Shown: positions 27,401-37,170, numbered from the stretch's first letter. The stretch: 64,000 nucleotides of DNA from JAJDXO01 sp965221855 (GCA_965221855.1 CBDCSV010000007.1:1-64000); one strand, 5' to 3'. Notes: generated from the sequence alone by a model not told the origin. Translations and numbers: made by a program.

Positions 27401-28454
27401 TAGAGCGTTTCATATTTTGACGGAAGCGTATCCTGCGTTTTTGAAGTAGTTGGCGCATTGCTGTGGCTCGATGGTGTCGATGAGGCTCCCGAGATGGCGC
27501 CATAAGTCGTCGATCTCCCGCTTCTGGGCGTTTCTCATCCAGTGCTTGATTTGGGCAAAGGTCTGCTCGATGGGATTGAGGTCGGGGGAATATTTGGGCA
27601 GGAGCCACAGCTTGGCTCCGGCGGCACGGATGGCGTTTCGCACGGCTTTTGACTTGTGGCTGCCGAGATTGTCCATGATGACGATGTCGCCGGGCACCAG
27701 GGTCGGCACGAGCAGCTGCTCGACGTAGGCGCGGAAGCACACGCCATTGATGGGGCCGTCGAAGACGCAGGGCGCGGTGAACCGGTCGCAGCGCAGCGCG
27801 CCGATGAAGGTCAGGGTGTGCCACCGCCCATGGGGGGCAAAGCCGCGGACCCGCTCCCCTTTCGGCCCCCAGCCGCGCAGCGGGGCCATATTGGTCCGGA
27901 TCCAGGTTTCATCAATGAATACCAGCCGTTCGGGATCAAGCTTTGCCTGCCACGCCTTCCAGCGCCTGCGATGGCGGGCGATGTCCGCGCGCGCCCGTTC
28001 AACGGCGAACAGGGTTTTTTTTAAAGCGCAGCCCTTCACGGCGCAGAAACAGCCATACCGTGCTGTGGGATACCCTGACACCCCGAGCGGCCAACTCGTC
28101 TCTCAACCGATGCAGCGTCAGATGCGGCTCCTGGTCGATCCGGCCGACAATGAACTCCCGATGGGGCTCAAGAACCCGGCGGCGGTGACCGCCCATCTTG
28201 CCGGGCGCAACACTCCCCGTCCGCCGGTAGCGCTGCGACCACTTAACCACGCTCGAAACCGCAACCCCAAACCGAGCCGCTACAGCGCGGCAACTCTCCC
28301 CCGCCAAAACCGCCAAAACAACACGCTCTCGCAAATCAATCGAATAAGGTCTCGCCATGAATGCTGGCCTCCTTGCCCAGCATCCATCTTGAATCATGGT
28401 TCGCCCATACTTGGGAATCCCTAAAATGATTCAATCAATCTCAAATACGCTCTA
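27401..28454 (-). mobile_element. Complete IS630-type insertion sequence with TA target duplication
   Basis: The element spans 27403-28452 (1050 bases), flanked by TA at 27401-27402 and 28453-28454, the target used by the IS630/Tc1/mariner group. The outermost six bases are identical inverted repeats (GAGCGT at the left; ACGCTC at the right), with weaker pairing further in. It holds one transposase gene split over two frames. The insertion lies between the small membrane-protein ORF and the TauD-like gene and interrupts an older reading frame. Confidence 0.85.
27410..28358 (-). CDS. IS630 family transposase, two overlapping frames joined at an A8 slip site
   Basis: The first frame starts at ATG 28358 (MARPYSIDLRERVV) and ends at 27999; it holds the helix-turn-helix part (CRAVAARFGVAVSSVVKWSQR). 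The second frame runs to 27410 and holds the DDE catalytic part: FIDETW, VIMDNLGSHKS and LPKYSPDLNPIEQ. The frames meet at eight A residues on the coding strand (28022-28015). A +1 shift, or loss of one A by transcriptional slippage, joins them as RFKKTLFAVERAR. Such two-frame layouts occur in this family, so the gene may be active; a sequencing error or inactivating indel is the alternative. The stop lies inside the terminal repeat. Confidence 0.85.
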
Positions 28455-28555
28455 GCGCGGAAACCGCCTGTCGGGGCTAATTCGGCCCGCTTGGCCTCTG
28501 ACGGGTCCTCCTTCCTTGGGTTTTACCGGGTGCGGTAGCAATCACCCGGCCTGGT

Positions 28556-29428
28556 TCACGGCCTTGACGGTTCCTCGAGTTCCAGCACCACCATCCGGTG
28601 CATGACCCGGGTTTGTCCGGGGTAGTCGTTCATCGCGTAATGCATGGAGCAGCGATTGTCCCAGATACCCAGCATGTCCACCTGCCATCTGTTGCGGAAG
28701 GTGAACTCGGGACGCACCGCGTGGGCATAGAGGTAATCCAATATGGGTTGGCTCTCTTCCTCCGTCATTCCTTCCAGGCGCAGCGTGAAGCCGGGGTTGA
28801 CGTAGAGCACCTTCCGGCCCGAATCCGGGTGCACCCGGATCACCGGATGGATGACCTCGCTGTCATAGTTGTCCCGGTAGGCGATGGTGTCGGCATCCAC
28901 CTTGGTGACGCCGGCCTTGGCCTCCTCGCGGGCGACATTCCGTCTGTAGCTCTCGGGAAATCCGTGGACGGCGTTCATGCCGTCGAGCATCTCCTTCATG
29001 CCGTCCGACAGGGCCTCGTAGGCCATGTACATGTTGGTGAACAGCGTATCGCCGCCGCGGGTCGGGATTTCGCGGGCATAGAGCGAATTGGCCAGTGACG
29101 GCCGGGGCAGGTTGGTGAAGTCCATGTGCCAGAGATTGCCGAACACATGGCTTTCCTCGGGCTTCTTGCGAAGCTCATGGACCGCCGGCGCGCCCTCCAG
29201 CGGCTTCATGTAGGGGTGGGGCAGGGGCTCTCCGAAGCGGGCGACGAACCGGCTCATGGTTTCCGGGGTCAGCCGCTGGTCCGGGAAGAAGATCGCCAGA
29301 TGATCGGTGAACGCCCGGTGGATGGCGTCGAACGTCCGGTTGTCGAGGTCGCCCGACAGGTCGCATCCCGAAACCAGCGCGCCCATGGAACCGGCCAGCG
29401 GTGTCACCTCGATATCGGATTGCGTCAT
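28556..29428 (-). CDS. TauD/TfdA family Fe(II)/2-oxoglutarate dioxygenase
   Basis: Non-haem iron dioxygenase of 290 residues. The iron triad is visible: H101-x-D103 in LWHMDFTNL and H263 in CSMHYAMNDY; the 2-oxoglutarate-binding Arg is likely in QTRVMHRM. ARE-like sequence DHLAIFFPDQRLTPETMSRF (family N-terminal half) fits. The substrate (taurine, another sulfonate or an aryloxyacid) cannot be decided; no sulfonate transporter is nearby. The 128 bases between its stop and the IS element show no other intact gene. Confidence 0.9.
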   Translation of the reverse strand: MTQSDIEVTPLAGSMGALVSGCDLSGDLDNRTFDAIHRAFTDHLAIFFPDQRLTPETMSRFVARFGEPLPHPYMKPLEGAPAVHELRKKPEESHVFGNLWHMDFTNLPRPSLANSLYAREIPTRGGDTLFTNMYMAYEALSDGMKEMLDGMNAVHGFPESYRRNVAREEAKAGVTKVDADTIAYRDNYDSEVIHPVIRVHPDSGRKVLYVNPGFTLRLEGMTEEESQPILDYLYAHAVRPEFTFRNRWQVDMLGIWDNRCSMHYAMNDYPGQTRVMHRMVVLELEEPSRP

Positions 29429-29474
29429 GGCTCCTTCCCTCGCAGGAGAGTTTAGCGAGGCGGGTTCATCGGGA

Positions 29475-30476
29475 TCAACCGCCGACGATCATCCGCCACA
29501 TTTCGCCGATGCGCGGCCGCCCGTCCTCCCGTTCCCCGTCCCACTTCACGTGATCGTCGGGCCCGGCGGCCGGGGAAACCTCGACCGACCACAAGGGATC
29601 GACGGTGTTGGGCAAAAAGGAATAGCGGACATCGATCACCGTATTGGGCACCTTGGGATCGAGGGCGACATAGCCCTGGCTGAACCAGGCGAAGCGGCTG
29701 ACGTCCCTGTATTGCTGGCTCTCGGGATCGAGCCACGGGAAGTCGCGCCGAATGTCGAGTTTGGCGATCGAGGTGCCCGGGTATATCCGGGGTGCGATTC
29801 CGGCCCGGACCGCATCCACGTAATACCGGTCGTCCGCCGTATAGATGGTCTTCCAGACCAGAATGTTGCCGATGCTCGGTTTGACCGTGATGTCTCCCGG
29901 CGCGTGACCCCGGCCGGCCGCCAGGTCCGCGGCCATCGCCCTCGCATTGAAGTGCTGGAGCGTGCCGAGCGACAGGTAAAGGATCGCCCACGCGCAGGCG
30001 AGGCGGCCGAGCCAGGGCGACTTCCAGGCCATGGCCGAGCCGACCAGGACCACGATCGGGACCGTGAACAGTGGATCGATGATGGAGATGATACTGGCCG
30101 ACAGCCGAAGGTCGCTGAACGGCCAGAACAGCATGGTGCCGTAGGAGGTCGCGAAATCGAGCAGCCCGTGGGTGGCGTAACCGAGGGTGCAGTAGAGGAG
30201 GGTCCGGCGGAACGGCAATCGCCACCATCGCCAGAGCACGAGATGAACGATCGCCGCCGCGATCAGTCCGCCGAACGGAATGAAGAATAGTGAATGGGTG
30301 AACTGGCGGTGGTACTCGAGGGCCAGCAGGGGATCGGTAGAGGAGCGGATGAAGACGTCCGCGTCCGGCAGCAGCCCGGCGCCAAACCCCACCAAGCCGG
30401 CCGCGACCACCGATTTCCTGCGGGAGGCGGCCTGCGGCAGCGCCGCGCCGAGAATGCCCTGACTGATGGGGTCCAT
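29475..30476 (-). CDS. Membrane-bound metal-dependent hydrolase (YdjM/DUF457-like)
   Basis: 333 residues. The ATG at 30476 gives MDPISQGILGAALPQAA, the typical start of the family; the open frame upstream is not convincing. Seen: LPDADVFIRSS and YHRQFTHSLFFIPFGG, the Asp/His motifs taken as metal ligands, and about four or five membrane segments in the first 170 residues (for example LVGSAMAW and LACAWAILYLSL). The C-terminal half is soluble and Trp/Tyr-rich. Biochemical role in this family is not well established. It follows the oligopeptidase gene by 25 bases on the same strand, so it may share its transcript. Confidence 0.8.
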   Translation of the reverse strand: MDPISQGILGAALPQAASRRKSVVAAGLVGFGAGLLPDADVFIRSSTDPLLALEYHRQFTHSLFFIPFGGLIAAAIVHLVLWRWWRLPFRRTLLYCTLGYATHGLLDFATSYGTMLFWPFSDLRLSASIISIIDPLFTVPIVVLVGSAMAWKSPWLGRLACAWAILYLSLGTLQHFNARAMAADLAAGRGHAPGDITVKPSIGNILVWKTIYTADDRYYVDAVRAGIAPRIYPGTSIAKLDIRRDFPWLDPESQQYRDVSRFAWFSQGYVALDPKVPNTVIDVRYSFLPNTVDPLWSVEVSPAAGPDDHVKWDGEREDGRPRIGEMWRMIVGG

Positions 30477-30501
30477 GATCGCCTGCTTTTGCCGTCTACC
30501 G

Positions 30502-32592
30502 CTACGCCTTGCCGAGTACGCCGAGCAGGAATGCGTAGACCATGGCCACCTCGTCCAGGCGGTCGAAGCGCCCGGCGGCGCCGGCATGACCGGCCTCCAT
30601 GTTGGTCCGCAGCATCAGCGGATTGCCGTCGGTCTTGAGTTCCCGCAGCCTGGCGACCCATTTTGCCGGCTCCCAGTAGGTGACCCGGGGATCGCTGATC
30701 CCGGCGGTGACGAAGATCGGCGGGTAGTCCCTGGCCTCGACATTGTCGTAGGGCGAATAGGAGGCGATGTAGTCGTGGGCCTCCTTACTTTCCAGCGGGT
30801 TGCCCCACTCGGGCCATTCCGGCGGCGTCAGGGGCAGATCCTTGTCGCACATGGTGTTGAGCACATCGACGAAGGGCACCTCGCCGACCACCGCGCCCCA
30901 GAGGTCGGGGCGCATGTTGGCCGCTGCCCCGACCAGCATCCCGCCCGCGCTGCCGCCGTGGATGGCGATCCGGCCGGCGGAACTGAAACCTTCCTCGGCC
31001 AGCTTTTCGCCTGCGGCGACGAAGTCCTCGAAGGTGTTCTTCTTCTTGGCCAGCTTGCCGTCCAGGTACCACTGATAGCCCCTCTCGGTGCCGCCCCGGA
31101 CATGAGCGATGGCGTAGACGAAGCCCCGGTCGACGAGGCTCAGGCGGTTGGTCGAGAAGCTCGCCGGCATGGACATGCCGTAGGAGCCGTAGCCGTAGAG
31201 CAGCGCCGGCGCCGAGCCGTCCCGGGGCGTATCCCTGGCGTGCAGGATGGAGATCGGCACCCGGGCGCCGTCGGGCCGTTCGGCGAATATGCGCCGGGTC
31301 ACGTAATCGCCCGCCCGGTGCCCGCTCGGCACCTCCTGCTCCTTCCGAAGCTCGCGGCTGCGGTCCCCCATCCGGTAATCGAAGGTCCGCCGCGGCGTGG
31401 TCATGGACGAATAGGTGAACCGCAGAATGTCGGTGTCGAATTCATAGCCCGGGATGACGCCCAACTCGTAGGCCTCTTCATCAAAGGCGATGGCGTGTTC
31501 GCTGCCCGAGGCGAGATCGCGAACGACGATCCGGGGCAGGCCGTCGATGCGTTCGTGCCGCACCAGGTAGCCGCCGAATTCCAAGATCGAACGGATGAAC
31601 CGGCCGGGTTCGTGCGCAATCACGTCGGTCCAGTTCTCCCGCCCCGGCGCGTCCAGCGGCGCCTCGACGATCTTGAAGTCGACGGCATCGTCCGCATTGG
31701 TGCGGATGAACAGCCTGTCGCCCACATGGGCGATGCCGTATTCGACGCTGGGATCGCGGGGCGCGACGACCGCGGGCTCGGCGTCCGGATCGTCGGCATC
31801 GATCAGATGCACCTCCGAGGTGGTGTGGTCGTGGGCGGAGATTTCCACGAATTTGCCGCTCTGGCTCTTTCCCGCCGCGACGAAGAAACCCGGGTCGGTC
31901 TCCTCGTAGACCGTGACGTCGTCGCCCGCCTCGGTGCCCACCCGGTGCCGGTTGACCCGGTAGGGGCGGTGGTTGTCGTCGAGGACCGTGTAGTAGAGGG
32001 TCTTGCCGTCGTTTCCCCAGACGACATTTCCGCTGCAATCGGGAAGCCGGTCATCGAGATCGCCGCCGGACGCCAGGTCGCGGATTTTGACGGTGAATAT
32101 CTCCGAGCCGTTGGTGTCGAGGGCATAGGCCAGCTGCGCATGGTCCGTGGAATGGCTGCAGCCGCCGACCCGGAAGAAGGACAGGCCTTCGGCTTCCTCG
32201 TCGCCGTGAAGCAGCACCTCGCCGTCTCCCGTGCCGCCGGTGCTCCGGCGGCAGAACAGCGGGTGCTGCCCGCCGGTCTCGTAGCGGGTGAAATACTCGA
32301 ATTCGCCGTCCGGCGCCGGGACCGAGGAATCATCTTCCTTGATCCGTCCCTTCATCTCGTCGAACAGCAGCGCCTGAAGTTCCTCGGTCCCGGCGAGCAG
32401 GGCCTTGGTGTACGCGTTCTCGGCTTCCAGATAGGCGCGGATATCCGGGTCCAGCTTGTCCGGATCGCGCATCGCCTCCTGCCAGTTCCCGTCCTTCAGC
32501 CAGGCGTACTCATCGGTCCGGGTTCGGCCGTGGAGGGTGATGGTCGTTGGCTTTTTCGGCGCGGATGGCGGAGCAGGGACCGCATCGGGCAT
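30502..32592 (-). CDS. ptrB: Oligopeptidase B-like S9 family peptidase
   Basis: Serine peptidase of the prolyl oligopeptidase family, cleaving short peptides after basic residues if it is a true oligopeptidase B. 696 residues, normal length. An N-terminal beta-propeller is followed by the alpha/beta-hydrolase domain. The catalytic triad can be placed: S548 in HGGSAGG, D634 in GISDPRV and H669 in EAGHAGAAGR. No signal peptide, so cytoplasmic. It lies 4 bases downstream of the MscS gene on the same strand. Confidence 0.93.
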   Translation of the reverse strand: MPDAVPAPPSAPKKPTTITLHGRTRTDEYAWLKDGNWQEAMRDPDKLDPDIRAYLEAENAYTKALLAGTEELQALLFDEMKGRIKEDDSSVPAPDGEFEYFTRYETGGQHPLFCRRSTGGTGDGEVLLHGDEEAEGLSFFRVGGCSHSTDHAQLAYALDTNGSEIFTVKIRDLASGGDLDDRLPDCSGNVVWGNDGKTLYYTVLDDNHRPYRVNRHRVGTEAGDDVTVYEETDPGFFVAAGKSQSGKFVEISAHDHTTSEVHLIDADDPDAEPAVVAPRDPSVEYGIAHVGDRLFIRTNADDAVDFKIVEAPLDAPGRENWTDVIAHEPGRFIRSILEFGGYLVRHERIDGLPRIVVRDLASGSEHAIAFDEEAYELGVIPGYEFDTDILRFTYSSMTTPRRTFDYRMGDRSRELRKEQEVPSGHRAGDYVTRRIFAERPDGARVPISILHARDTPRDGSAPALLYGYGSYGMSMPASFSTNRLSLVDRGFVYAIAHVRGGTERGYQWYLDGKLAKKKNTFEDFVAAGEKLAEEGFSSAGRIAIHGGSAGGMLVGAAANMRPDLWGAVVGEVPFVDVLNTMCDKDLPLTPPEWPEWGNPLESKEAHDYIASYSPYDNVEARDYPPIFVTAGISDPRVTYWEPAKWVARLRELKTDGNPLMLRTNMEAGHAGAAGRFDRLDEVAMVYAFLLGVLGKA

Positions 32593-32596
32593 CCAT

Positions 32597-34930
32597 CTAT
32601 TCTCCGTCGCCGCCCTCGACCTGTCCGGAGGAACTGGGGGCCGCGGAGGGCGCGCCGGCGGCCGGGGCCGGTTTGGCCGGTTCCGCCGGCTTGGTCCGGT
32701 TGGGCCCGGTTTCCATGCGCACCGGCGCTGCCGGCGCGCTGCCGTCCTTGTCCTCGCCGAAATAGACGGTCTGGTGGGGGAAGGGAATCTCGATGCCCAG
32801 CTCGTCGAAACGACGCTTGATCCGGCGGTTGAACTCGCGGCCCACCGACCATTGCTCGATCGGCATGGTCTTGAACCGGGCCTTGATGACGATGGCCGAG
32901 TCGCCGAAGGAATCCAGGCCCAGGACTTCCAGGGGTTCGAGAATCTTGGGACCGAAATTTTCGTCGGCCCGGATTTCCTCGCCCAATTTTTCCAGCACGC
33001 CGATCACCTCGTCGACATCCTCGCGATAGGCGATGCCCACCTCGAAGACGTAGTAGGACCACTCCTTGGTCATGTTGGTGACCGTGTCGATGGCGCTGAA
33101 CGGAATGGTGTGGACGTTGCCCGACAGGTCCCTGAGCCGGATCGACCGGATGGACATGTCCTCGACCCGCCCCGCCGTTCCGGCGACCCGGGCGACGTCG
33201 CCGACCGCGACCGCGTCCTCGAACAGCATGAAGGCGCCGGTGATCACGTCCTGGACGAGCTTTTGGGAGCCGAACCCGATCGCCAGGCCCGCAATGCCGG
33301 CGCCGGCCAGCAGCGGCCCGATGTTGACCCCGAGTTCGGCCAGCACCACCAGCACCACCAGAACGGCGATGAAGAAAAACAGGGCGTTGCGCAGCAGCGG
33401 CAGCAGGGTTCGCGCCCGGTCGCGCCGGGCGAGCGCTTCGGCGCCTTCCTCCGCCTGGTCGAGGTAACGCTCGATGGCGGCGCTGGCGGCTTCCCAAACC
33501 ACCAATGCGACGATGAGGACGATGGCGATGCTGGCGGCCGCGGATACGATCCGCGCCCCGGCCGGGCTCTGCAGCCAGGCGACCACGTCGAGGCCCCAGG
33601 CCTGGAGGATCACGGTCAGGGCGATGATCAGGACGAAGACGTGCAGCACCCGCTCCATGACCGGCAGGTAGCGGTTGGCGCGCTGCTCCAGGCCCGGATA
33701 ACGGGCCTTCATCTCGTCCTTGATGGAGAAACCCCGTTGGATCGCCCGGTGAATACCGTGGCTGATCAGGATTGCGATCACGACGGCGGCCACCGTGATC
33801 ACGGACGAGCCGAGGAAGTTCCCGAAACCGTCCTCGATCCGGAGCGCCCAGATGCCGTAGACCGCGGCGATATAGATGATCGCGAGCGCGTGCCAGATAT
33901 CGGCAATCCGGTTGCGGAGCGCGGTCAAGGGGTGGCCGCGCTCGGGCTGCCCGTCGCCCGCGTGGAGGAATTCCGCGAACGGCCGGCGGTTCTGGAGGAC
34001 GAAGATAATGGCCATGGCGGCGATCAGCAGGCCGAGGAAGGTGACGGCGAATTGCTCTCCGCCCCGGGGCAGGCCCAGGAGCCCCGCGGCGGCGATCCCG
34101 AAGGAGCCGTAAACCCAGATGAACGTAAATCGCCGCGTCCAGATATAGAGGTAGTTGGAGGTCTCGCCCGAAGCGGGAATGAACCGCAGCCCCTGTACCC
34201 GGGGCGCGAGGATCATGCGCGCCAGGACCATGATGGCGCCGGCGAGGACGTAGGCGTTGATGATGGTGACGACCACAAGGCGCGTGAGATCGGTCGGCTC
34301 GGTGACCGGGAGGATGGCGTAACCGGCGACCGCCGCCGCCGCGACCGGGATCAGGTCGAGCAGCGTGCGGATGGCGAGGAACAGCAGGCGGACGAGCACG
34401 GATTCGCCGGATTGCCGTTCGACGGCTTCTCGCGGCCGGCGCAAGACCCGCCCAGCGGCGGTCCCGGCCGCGACCGCGGCAACCGCCACCACGATCAGCT
34501 TCAATATGATCCGCAGCCAACGCTCGCGGGCTTCGGTGTCCGTTGCCTGATCCCTTAGCCAGTCCAGCAGTTTGGGCGCGTCGTCCAGGGCGGTACCCGC
34601 GGCGAGAAACGCCTCGCCGGCATCTTTCGCGCGCTGGGCGAGCGTGCCGACGACCGTGGTGCCGGCGGACGAGGCCGGTTCCGGCCCGTCGCCCGCCGGC
34701 TGTTGAGCGGCGATCAGCGCCTTCAACTGATCGATCAGTTTTTGCCGCTCCGCGTCGTTCTCGATGGACGCGAGCAGGGACTGGAGCTCCGCCTGGCCGA
34801 CGGCCGGCGCGGCGGCCGCCTGCTGCGCCGACGCGGCGCTGGCGCCGGACAGGACAGCCGCCGCGAGGAACAGGGCCGACAGGGGTTTCAGCATCCTGAG
34901 GATCGATTTGGGGATCGAGGTCGAAGTCAT
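32597..34930 (-). CDS. Large mechanosensitive channel of the MscS family
   Basis: Inner membrane channel predicted to open under hypo-osmotic stress. 777 residues from the ATG at 34930, which gives a good signal peptide (LSALFLAAAVLSGASAASAQQ region, cleavage after ASA). A periplasmic coiled part is followed by about ten membrane segments and the conserved MscS pore and beta domain, with GLAIGFGSQKLVQDVITG and NVHTIPFSAIDTVTN. The C-terminal tail (after about residue 740) is rich in Ala, Pro and Lys and looks disordered. The family is clear; the exact paralogue (YbdG-, YnaI- or MscM-like) is not. Confidence 0.9.
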   Translation of the reverse strand: MTSTSIPKSILRMLKPLSALFLAAAVLSGASAASAQQAAAAPAVGQAELQSLLASIENDAERQKLIDQLKALIAAQQPAGDGPEPASSAGTTVVGTLAQRAKDAGEAFLAAGTALDDAPKLLDWLRDQATDTEARERWLRIILKLIVVAVAAVAAGTAAGRVLRRPREAVERQSGESVLVRLLFLAIRTLLDLIPVAAAAVAGYAILPVTEPTDLTRLVVVTIINAYVLAGAIMVLARMILAPRVQGLRFIPASGETSNYLYIWTRRFTFIWVYGSFGIAAAGLLGLPRGGEQFAVTFLGLLIAAMAIIFVLQNRRPFAEFLHAGDGQPERGHPLTALRNRIADIWHALAIIYIAAVYGIWALRIEDGFGNFLGSSVITVAAVVIAILISHGIHRAIQRGFSIKDEMKARYPGLEQRANRYLPVMERVLHVFVLIIALTVILQAWGLDVVAWLQSPAGARIVSAAASIAIVLIVALVVWEAASAAIERYLDQAEEGAEALARRDRARTLLPLLRNALFFFIAVLVVLVVLAELGVNIGPLLAGAGIAGLAIGFGSQKLVQDVITGAFMLFEDAVAVGDVARVAGTAGRVEDMSIRSIRLRDLSGNVHTIPFSAIDTVTNMTKEWSYYVFEVGIAYREDVDEVIGVLEKLGEEIRADENFGPKILEPLEVLGLDSFGDSAIVIKARFKTMPIEQWSVGREFNRRIKRRFDELGIEIPFPHQTVYFGEDKDGSAPAAPVRMETGPNRTKPAEPAKPAPAAGAPSAAPSSSGQVEGGDGE

Positions 34931-34990
34931 GCGGCGGAGATTAGCCAGCCGCCCCGGAAGAGTCACATGATTTGCACCATTTGCAGTGGG

Positions 34991-36728
34991 CTAGCCGTTT
35001 TGCCCGGTGCCGTTCCGCGACGCGATGATTTCGTGGAGCATGGCGTAATCGTCCTCGCGGAACGAATCGAGGGTGGCGGCGCTGTCCTCGGCGCTGATGC
35101 CGATGGCGCGGACGATGATGCCGCCCAGCTGAAGGCTGGCCTCGAGGGTCTCCGGAACCACGGCGGTTGCGCCCAGATCCTCGAGCTGGCGGACGTGGGT
35201 CAGGTCCCGGGCGCGGACATAAATCGCCAGATCCGGATATGCGGATCTGAGCTCCCGCACCGCCCGGCTGACATCCTCCGGCTCGTTGATCGTGATGACC
35301 ACCGCCCGGGGCCCGCGCCGCGCCCGCCGCGGTGATGACCGAGATTTCGGTGGCGGCGCCGTAATAGACCTCGGTTCCCTGATGCCGGCACTGGGCGACC
35401 AGCCGGTAATCCCGGTCGAGGGCGATGTGGGGGGTGTTGGTGGCGTTGAGCACCATGGAGACGGTCTGACCGACCCGCCCGAACCCGATGATGATGATAT
35501 GGTCTTCCAGCTCGCCGCCGGCCTTGCTGATGTCCGAGGCGGGCGGGACCGCGCCGGGGGTCAGCCATTCGGCATACCTGTCGCCCAAATAGGCCATCAG
35601 GGGGGTCAGCGCCATGGTGAGGGTCACCGCGGCGAACAGTACGGCGCCCGTTTCGGGCGGGAGGATGCCGGCCGCCATGGCCGCGCCGAATATGACGAAG
35701 CCGAATTCCCCGCCTTGGCTGAGGATCAGGCCCACCCGCCCCGAAACGATGGCCGACAGGCCGAAGGCCCGGCTGAGAAGGCCGATGACGATGGACTTCC
35801 CGACCAGCAGGCCGGCGGCGATGCCGAGAACCGGCAGCCACTCGGCGATGACCACCCGGATATCGACCATCATGCCCACCGACATGAAGAACAGGCCGAG
35901 AAACAGCTCGCGGAACGGCCGGATATCGGCCTCGACCTGATGCCGGTACTCGGTCTCGGCGAGCAGCAGTCCGGCGAGGAAGGCGCCCAACGCCATGGAG
36001 AGGCCGGCCAGGGAGAAGACCAAGCCCGTACTCAGTACGACCAGCAGGGTGGCGGCAACGAACAGCTCGGTACTGCCGGACGCGGCGATCAGCCGGTAGA
36101 CCGGCCGCAGTACCGCCCGCCCGGCGACGACGGCGACGACCAGCGCGACAACGGCCTTCAGGCCCGCCTCGCCGATCGCCGTCAGCAGGGAGGGGCCCTG
36201 CTCGTTCAGCAGCGGCACCAGGATCAGCAACGGCACGATGATCAAATCCTGGAACAGCAAGACGGCGAAGGACATGGTGCCGTAGGGTGTGGCCCGCTCG
36301 CCGCGCTCGGTCAGCAGTTGCAGCACGAACGCGGTCGACGACAGGGCGAGGCCCGCCCCGATGACGATCGCCGCGTTGACGGAAATCCCGAACGCCAGCG
36401 CGGTCCCGAAGATGATGGCGCCGGTGAGCGCGACCTGGGCCGTGCCCAGGCCGAACACATAATTTCGGAGCTGCTTGAGCCGCCCGAAGGACAATTCAAG
36501 GCCGATGGTGAACAGCAGAAACACCACGCCGAACTCGGCCAGCGCCTGAGCGCCCTCGGCATCGCTGATGAAGCCGAAACCATGGGGGCCGATGAGAATT
36601 CCGGCCGCCAGGTGGCCGATCACCGGGCTCGATTTCAGGCGTTTGAGGAGCGGGACGATGACGACGGCGGCGACCAATAGGACCAGGACGTCCGCCAGGA
36701 TCGGCGCCAGGGTCGGCGAGTGATGCAT
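34991..36728 (-). pseudogene. Frameshifted CPA2 family K+/H+ antiporter (KefB/KefC-like)
   Basis: The first frame (ATG at 36728) encodes about a dozen membrane segments of a monovalent cation:proton antiporter and the start of a TrkA-N (RCK) domain, DHIIIIGFGRVGQTVSMVLN. Near 35304-35313 (CCCGGGGCCC on the plus strand) the match moves to another frame: RAVVITINEPEDVSRAV continues the RCK domain to a stop at 34991. One extra base in this C/G run explains it. The original frame runs on as Arg/Gly-rich nonsense to 34941. Either the gene is inactivated or the run was misread in sequencing. Without the shift the protein would be about 578 residues, normal for the family. It follows the Fe-S scaffold-like gene by 1 base. 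Confidence 0.85.
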
Positions 36729-36729
36729 C

Positions 36730-37170
36730 TCAGGCGGCGCCCGTCGTGACGGTTGCTTCTTCGAGCGCTTCGATAGTTGCGTCGACCGCCAGCATGATGG
36801 CGCCGTGGCGCGAGGTGGCGGATTTGGCCGGTTCCAGCGCGGCGAGCGCCGCCCACTTGCCCCCGGGCGGCGGTCCGCCGCCGGCCAGCATGGCGGCCAT
36901 TCGGTCCCGCACAGCGCGGAGTTCCGTCAGGTCGGCCCCGATGACGTGCTCGGCGATCACCGACGCGGCCGCCTGACCCAGGGCGCAGGCCTTGATTTCC
37001 TGCGCGTAGCCGGTGACCGCGCCATCCTCGATCCCGAGGTCGACGACGATGCCGCTGCCGCACAGGGGCGCGGTCCGGGTGACGCTGACATCGGGGTCTT
37101 CCAGCCGGCCGATGCGCCCGATATTCCCCGCCAGCCGGAGCACATCCTTGTTGTAGATGTCGTCGATCAT
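36730..37170 (-). CDS. Iron-sulfur cluster assembly scaffold-like protein (NifU/IscU/SufU N-terminal family)
   Basis: 146 residues. The fold family is shown by MIDDIYNKDVLRLAGNI, the first Cys motif PLCGSG and the second KACALGQAAAS. The third cluster-binding Cys expected in the C-terminal region is replaced (SRHGAIMLAV), so only two of three usual ligands remain. It may be a divergent member with another role in Fe-S metabolism. It is divergent from queA, 153 bases away, and directly precedes the antiporter gene. Confidence 0.82.
   Translation of the reverse strand: MIDDIYNKDVLRLAGNIGRIGRLEDPDVSVTRTAPLCGSGIVVDLGIEDGAVTGYAQEIKACALGQAAASVIAEHVIGADLTELRAVRDRMAAMLAGGGPPPGGKWAALAALEPAKSATSRHGAIMLAVDATIEALEEATVTTGAA

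Noticed and set aside
28455..28540. Far side of the IS630 insertion as the N-terminal part of the LYNNRIGRD gene
   Set aside because: The joined frame is open but lacks a good start codon and does not resemble the sequence expected before LYNN, so contiguity is not supported.
30466..32820. 784-codon open frame on the plus strand opposite the oligopeptidase gene
   Set aside because: It mirrors a gene with clear catalytic motifs; long antisense frames are expected in GC-rich DNA, and its sequence shows no domain.
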